This document shows, one piece after another, positions 60,111 through 64,000 of a stretch of DNA of 64,000 nucleotides (positions are counted from its first letter, which is position 1; the number at the start of each line of letters is the position of its first letter). The stretch is from JABWBD01 sp040768665. Lineage in GTDB: Bacteria; Planctomycetota; Planctomycetia; Pirellulales; Thermoguttaceae. The position numbers were made by a program, and so were the translations under genes. Below the pieces are notes generated by a model that saw nothing but the letters and a program-made list of their open reading frames with translations, did no database searches and was not told the DNA's origin. Location of the stretch: contig JAXGMN010000042.1 of NCBI GenBank assembly GCA_040768665.1, positions 1 through 64,000 on the forward strand, written 5' to 3'.

Positions 60111-63100
60111 ATGGATACTCAGGAAATGCCCATCGATGATGAACGGGTCCGCGCAACGCTTCTTTTCTGCCGATCGCAGAACGATGGCACGATCGCGCCC
60201 GACTGGGGCAACTCGCGGGAGGCGGAGTTGCACGGGCAATTCGAGGTCGGGCTGACCGTTGCCGATCGCTATTTTCTGAAGGGCACGCTCGGCGACGGGT
60301 CCATGGGGCGGGTCTTCCTGGCCAACGACCTTCGGCTGGACCGGCCGGTGGCGATGAAAGTCGTCTCACACCGCCGGCGGCGAGCGGCCGATCTCGAAGC
60401 GGTGCTCCAACACGAGGCAAAGCTGGGAGCGAAACTCAATCACAAAGGCATCGCGGCCGTTTACGATTTCGGCTTCCACGACAACAAGTCGTACACGATC
60501 TTCGAATACGTCGAGGGCCAGACGCTGCGGCAACTCATGCAACTCCGCGGCAGGATTTCGCTGGACGAGGCGCTGCCGATCGTCGGCGACCTGGCGGCCG
60601 CGCTCGACTTTGCCCACGCCCATCGCGTCGTCCATCGCGACTTGAAGCCGGAGAACATCTGCCTGACGAAGGGGGGCGAATGCAAGATCCTGGATTTGGG
60701 GATCGCCCTGGATGTCCGGGGCGCTATGGAGCAAGGCATGTACTGCGGCACGCCGGCCTACTCGTCGCCTGAACAGGCGGATTGCCGGCCGGCCGATGCC
60801 CGTTCCGACCAGTACGCGCTGGGGCTGATCGTGTTCGAGATGTTGACCGGCCGAAGGGCGTTTGTCGATGACGACTTGGGCACCCTGTTGAGAAAGCAGG
60901 CCGAAGAACCACCGCCGCGGCCGCGGCAGTTTGTCCCGGAGTTGCCGGATCCGGTGGAACAGGCCATCTTGCGGGCGCTGTGCAAACGGCCCGACGGTCG
61001 CTATGCCACCTGTCGCGAATTCGCCCAAGAGCTCGGATGCGGGCTGGCCGGGCAGCCGGGGCGCCACGTCGTTCCGACTCCCGCGGAGAGCCGCATCGGC
61101 TTCTACATCGCCCACGTGGCGGAAGAATCACTGCTGGCGAAGCAGGTCGGCGGCGAGTTGGAGCGCAGGCGCTACGCCTGCTGGTTCTACGGCCGCGATG
61201 CCATCCCGGGAGTGTCCTTTTCCAGCCAATCCCGCGCCGCCATCGAGCGGTCGCAGGCTGTCGTGCTTCTGGTCTCCCGCCCGGCGATGCGCTGGAGCGA
61301 TTTCGAGCGGGAGATCGAGCACGCGCACAAGATCGGCTGCCCGATGCTGCCCCTGTTGGTCGACCTTTCCCGGGAGGAATTCGAAATGCTCGCCCCTGCC
61401 TGGCGGAGCATGCTGGGGGCCTCGCCTGCGATCGAATACCGCCGCAGCGATCCGGTGCGCGAGATGGTCGACCGGATCGGCGCGTCCGCGGAAACGCTGG
61501 GGATCCCGGCGAGCCGCCACGCCGCAGCCGCACCGGCTGACCCGGCGCGCCAGTGCACCGGCCAGATCTGGGCGACCGACGCCAACCAGATCGACATACT
61601 CGACCTCGACCGGGTCTTGTTCCGAAACGGCGCCATCGACGACTTCTTGAACAGCAAGCACCGGCATTTCGTTTCGGCGACCAAGGGGTTCGGCAAGACG
61701 TTGCTGCTGACCTGCAAGCGGCAGTTGCTCACCCGCTCCAGCGCGTCGGCCGGCCAGCCGGTGACCATGGTCCCCGAAGGCCGCCCCTATCTCGATTTCA
61801 TGAGCGAAATGCGGACGCTCTCCTCCCGCTACGAGAGCCCGCTGTCGGATCTTTCGAACACCAAGCGGCTCTGGAGCGCAGCGTTTCGCGTTTCTGCGAT
61901 CTCGCACCATCCGGCGGTGATCGACGAAAGCGAGGCGGCCGAGTGCGAGCCTTTTCCCGACCGCGTCCGGCGGTGGCTGGCCGGGGCGAAGATCCAGCCG
62001 ACGGTCGTCTTCAAGGAGCTGACGGCGCTACGGGTCAGCGAGTTGAACCGGCTGATCGACTGCACGGAGAACTTCCTGGACCAGAAGATGCGCCAGATTC
62101 ACGGAGGAGTCTGTTTCTTCATCGACAAGGTCGACCAGGCGATCCGGCACGTGGCCCGCGACGCCTGGATCGCCATTCAGGCCGGGCTGATCGAGGCGGC
62201 CTGGGAAACCATGAACGCCAACAGCCACCTGAAGGTCTTTGCATCGATTCGCCAGGAAGCGTTCAGCAACTACCAGTCCGACATCAAGCCCAACCTGTTC
62301 GGGGCCACGACGACGCTGGACTATTCCGAGGAGGAACTGCAGGCGCTGTTGAACCAGTTGGCCGGCTGCTACGAAGGCTGCCGGTCGTTTGCCGAGTTTC
62401 TCGGGCTGAACGTGGTGCGGCACGGCCGCCGGCCCGCGCCGGAAGACAGTTTCCAGTACGTGCGGCGGCACACGTGCGGACGGCCTCGCGACCTGGTGGC
62501 CATCGCCTCGGAGATCTCGTCGAAACGCTCGTCGCTCAGCGAGCGGCGGCTGCGGGAAATCGTGCAGCAGACCAGCGCGACCGTGGTCGTGTCGAACATT
62601 TTCGACGAAGTTCGCGTGTTTCTCAATTGCCTGGACGACCGGGAAGCCCGGCTGCGTTTTCTGGCGGGAATCCCCAGCAATATCCTGGAGAAGGCCGACG
62701 CGATCCGCGCTTGCGAGGAATTCAACGGACTGGAACCGGGAACGCTCCAGCATTTTGGCGAGGATTCCAGCGCGATCTTCCATCCGTTTCGCGATCTGTA
62801 CCTGGCCGGGCTGCTGGGAGTCGTCCAGCCGGATCCCGAGATGGGAAACGCCATCCAGCGGTTCCGCAGGCCGCATGATTCGCTGACGCACTCGGCTGCC
62901 GCGCTGCCCGACTCGCCGGTGTACCTGATCCATCCCGCGCTGGACACGTTCATCCAGGCGCAGCACACCCGCGCGCCGTTCTTGCAGTTTCAGCACGTCC
63001 CGGTCGGGGACAACTTGCTCTGGGAGTCCCATTATCCGCTGGTCATCCAGATCGAGAAGCAGTTGCAGAAGATCGGCGACCGGGAATTCGTCGAACCGGC

Positions 63101-63269
63101 CCACCAGGTCGTCAAGCGGGTGCAGGCGCTGCTCGCGGCGGGAAAGTTCCCGTTTGCGCGAGTCGAAGTGGAATCCAGCATCGAGTGGAAGGCACTCTGC
63201 AGCCTGGCAGACGAGGAAGCCTGCTGCGAAGCGGTGCTCTGGCTGGAGGAATTGCTGGGGGAGCTTTGA
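60111..63269 (+). CDS. Ser/Thr kinase-TIR-P-loop NTPase fusion protein, 1052 aa
   Basis: Three domains in order. Kinase (52-310): glycine loop GDGSMGRV, Lys83 in AMKVV, H175-R-D177-LKPEN, D195-LG (DLG for DFG), SPE 219-221. TIR (327-460): RIGFYIAHVAEESLLAKQVG, RYACWFYGRDAIPG, VVLLVSRPAMRW and FEREIEHAHKIGCPMLPLLV; E401 in REIEHA aligns with the catalytic Glu of SARM1-like NADase TIRs. P-loop NTPase (about 485-800): Walker A KGFGKT with Lys529 and Walker B VCFFIDKVDQ (Asp672). The remaining 250 residues form a helical region. No membrane segment, so it is cytoplasmic. The architecture suggests sensing by the NTPase/C-terminus with TIR NAD cleavage and kinase signalling, possibly defence; function is unproven. 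The start at 60111 could also be ATG 60126. Confidence 0.9.
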   Translation: MDTQEMPIDDERVRATLLFCRSQNDGTIAPDWGNSREAELHGQFEVGLTVADRYFLKGTLGDGSMGRVFLANDLRLDRPVAMKVVSHRRRRAADLEAVLQHEAKLGAKLNHKGIAAVYDFGFHDNKSYTIFEYVEGQTLRQLMQLRGRISLDEALPIVGDLAAALDFAHAHRVVHRDLKPENICLTKGGECKILDLGIALDVRGAMEQGMYCGTPAYSSPEQADCRPADARSDQYALGLIVFEMLTGRRAFVDDDLGTLLRKQAEEPPPRPRQFVPELPDPVEQAILRALCKRPDGRYATCREFAQELGCGLAGQPGRHVVPTPAESRIGFYIAHVAEESLLAKQVGGELERRRYACWFYGRDAIPGVSFSSQSRAAIERSQAVVLLVSRPAMRWSDFEREIEHAHKIGCPMLPLLVDLSREEFEMLAPAWRSMLGASPAIEYRRSDPVREMVDRIGASAETLGIPASRHAAAAPADPARQCTGQIWATDANQIDILDLDRVLFRNGAIDDFLNSKHRHFVSATKGFGKTLLLTCKRQLLTRSSASAGQPVTMVPEGRPYLDFMSEMRTLSSRYESPLSDLSNTKRLWSAAFRVSAISHHPAVIDESEAAECEPFPDRVRRWLAGAKIQPTVVFKELTALRVSELNRLIDCTENFLDQKMRQIHGGVCFFIDKVDQAIRHVARDAWIAIQAGLIEAAWETMNANSHLKVFASIRQEAFSNYQSDIKPNLFGATTTLDYSEEELQALLNQLAGCYEGCRSFAEFLGLNVVRHGRRPAPEDSFQYVRRHTCGRPRDLVAIASEISSKRSSLSERRLREIVQQTSATVVVSNIFDEVRVFLNCLDDREARLRFLAGIPSNILEKADAIRACEEFNGLEPGTLQHFGEDSSAIFHPFRDLYLAGLLGVVQPDPEMGNAIQRFRRPHDSLTHSAAALPDSPVYLIHPALDTFIQAQHTRAPFLQFQHVPVGDNLLWESHYPLVIQIEKQLQKIGDREFVEPAHQVVKRVQALLAAGKFPFARVEVESSIEWKALCSLADEEACCEAVLWLEELLGEL

Positions 63270-63422
63270 CCGCGGACACTGTTTTCGATCACGCTCCCCG
63301 GCCAAGACATCGGCCGCTACTTGTGGCACACCAACGAGACCGACCCGGCAAGCAGAGCCCGAGCCATCGCCCTTCACGGCAGCACTCATCGGAAACGCAT
63401 GGTCGAAGGTCCCCAACTCTGA
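63270..63422 (+). other. Coding-like segment directly after the kinase-TIR gene
   Basis: In the same frame, immediately after the TGA stop, the sequence continues as PRTLFSITLPGQDIGRYLWH then TNETDPASRARAIALHGSTH and RKRMVEGPQL before a stop. Composition looks like protein, but there is no start codon apart from a CTG. It may be a remnant of another gene or an old C-terminus of the kinase-TIR protein cut off by a stop mutation. No family recognised. Confidence 0.3.
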
Positions 63423-63471
63423 CCCTGGATGAAGCCGGTGCGGCCCGAGGTCATTCGGGGCGAGGATTTCG

Positions 63472-63708
63472 TTGCGGTCAGGACGACCTACCGATACGTA
63501 CGAGGCCTGGTGCGCCCAGTGGCCGAGCAATTTCCTCATCATTGTCGAGAAGATTCACGGCAGGCCGGTGAAGGCGGGGGAATCGTTCAGCGCTGCCCAT
63601 ATCGTCGGCTACTTCGAATCCATCGACGAAATGCACAAGGTCTATGACCGCTACAAGGGCCACACCGCTCTCAGCGCCGACGCCTCCGGTTGGCGGCTGG
63701 TGAAATAG
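63472..63708 (+). CDS. Hypothetical protein or gene remnant, 78 aa
   Basis: From a TTG at 63472 the frame reads MRSGRPTDTYEAWCAQWPSN, FLIIVEKIHGRPVKAGESFS, AAHIVGYFESIDEMHKVYDR and YKGHTALSADASGWRLVK. The body looks like true protein, but the start is weak, no ribosome site is seen, and a neighbouring frame (MKPVRPEVIRGEDF from 63429) also looks coding at its beginning, which hints at a frameshift. I do not recognise a family. It is downstream of the kinase-TIR-NTPase gene on the same strand and might be the relic of an associated gene. Confidence 0.35.
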   Translation: MRSGRPTDTYEAWCAQWPSNFLIIVEKIHGRPVKAGESFSAAHIVGYFESIDEMHKVYDRYKGHTALSADASGWRLVK

Positions 63709-63946
63709 CTGCGACCGTCGGGTCCGACGGTATTCAGCACTCTTGGAATGAAGGGTATAGTCTCAAGAGGAACGGCCGGGAACCTCGGGGCAACGTGCTT
63801 TCTGGCGTCTGTCGGGCAGGACCTGGTAAGCGCCGGGGCCCCTCGGCATGCCGGACCTACTACAGTTATTGGCGCGTACGGGTATGGCGCGAGGTGTACC
63901 GGCAGGGATGGTTCGGAGCCGATTGGGGATTGCCGATTTGGTCGGG

Positions 63947-63983
63947 CGCTCCAGGTCACGTTCGGCAAACGGGACCTGGAGCG
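63947..63983. repeat. Palindrome with CGGCA loop, copy 2
   Basis: CGCTCCAGGTCACGTT and AACGGGACCTGGAGCG pair with one mismatch around the loop CGGCA. The same loop and inner stem type is at 37683-37703. The region 63709-63946 holds no recognised gene. Confidence 0.65.
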
Positions 63984-64000
63984 GCCATGCGCCGGGCGTT

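Noticed and set aside
62028..63542. 504-codon minus-strand frame opposite the kinase-TIR-NTPase gene
   Set aside because: Shadow of the NTPase region; no recognisable protein and it crosses the end of the real gene.
1..64000. CRISPR arrays
   Set aside because: No regularly spaced direct repeats with unique spacers and no cas genes were seen; all repeats found are dispersed palindromes.

Overview
The window comes from a high-GC planctomycete, most likely of the Pirellulales type. The evidence is four DUF1559 pseudopilin-like proteins with the signature N-terminal segment FTLVELLVVIAIIGILIALL, c-type haem proteins fused to TPR or VCBS/FG-GAP repeats, Tat-exported Gfo/Idh/MocA oxidoreductases, Ser/Thr kinases fused to effector domains, zinc-ribbon membrane proteins, and dispersed palindromic repeats familiar from this phylum. 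Assignment is by family recognition only; no rRNA is present.

Layout. 1-8.1 kb: tail of a probable HD-GYP protein, two secreted glycoside-hydrolase-like proteins, a DUF4058 protein, a decayed Uma2 gene and an AraC regulator. 8.6-25.8 kb: an extracytoplasmic module with four DUF1559 genes, each paired with a small lipoprotein gene, two divergent pairs of di-haem TPR cytochrome and mono-haem VCBS protein, and one haem-motif beta-propeller/TPR lipoprotein. The divergent haem-protein pair is duplicated within the window. 25.8-28.8 kb: a graveyard of broken genes (antitoxin and DUF5615 toxin pieces, Uma2, heparinase-like) around one intact gene of unknown function. 29.4-35.3 kb: housekeeping and regulatory genes (Nudix hydrolase, membrane protein, sigma-54 activator, mutL, zinc-ribbon protein). 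36.1-37.5 kb: hicA/hicB and a fragment of an anaerobic sulfatase-maturing enzyme. 37.9-54.1 kb: a long minus-strand Tad/Flp pilus locus that ends in a kinase-transmembrane-caspase fusion. 54.6-64 kb: Gfo/Idh oxidoreductase, ACT-domain protein, tRNA-Arg(CCG), small and broken genes, an IS66-like remnant, and a 1052-residue kinase-TIR-P-loop NTPase fusion.

How the genes may work together. The Tad locus encodes two pilins, prepilin peptidase, CpaB, TadE/TadG-type pseudopilins, TadB, TadC and two TadA ATPases. One ATPase carries an N-terminal FHA (phosphothreonine-binding) domain, and a Ser/Thr kinase lies in the same gene array, so phosphorylation control of the pilus motor is a reasonable inference. 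No secretin (RcpA/CpaC) or TadZ is visible here. The 8.6-25.8 kb module looks like exported haem proteins displayed with pseudopilin-like proteins and lipoproteins; its substrate is unknown.

Most interesting candidates: the kinase-TIR-NTPase protein, which resembles a sensing/NAD-cleaving architecture and keeps a SARM1-like glutamate; the kinase-caspase protein; the duplicated haem/VCBS module; and a six-copy palindromic repeat family with two conserved stem mismatches.
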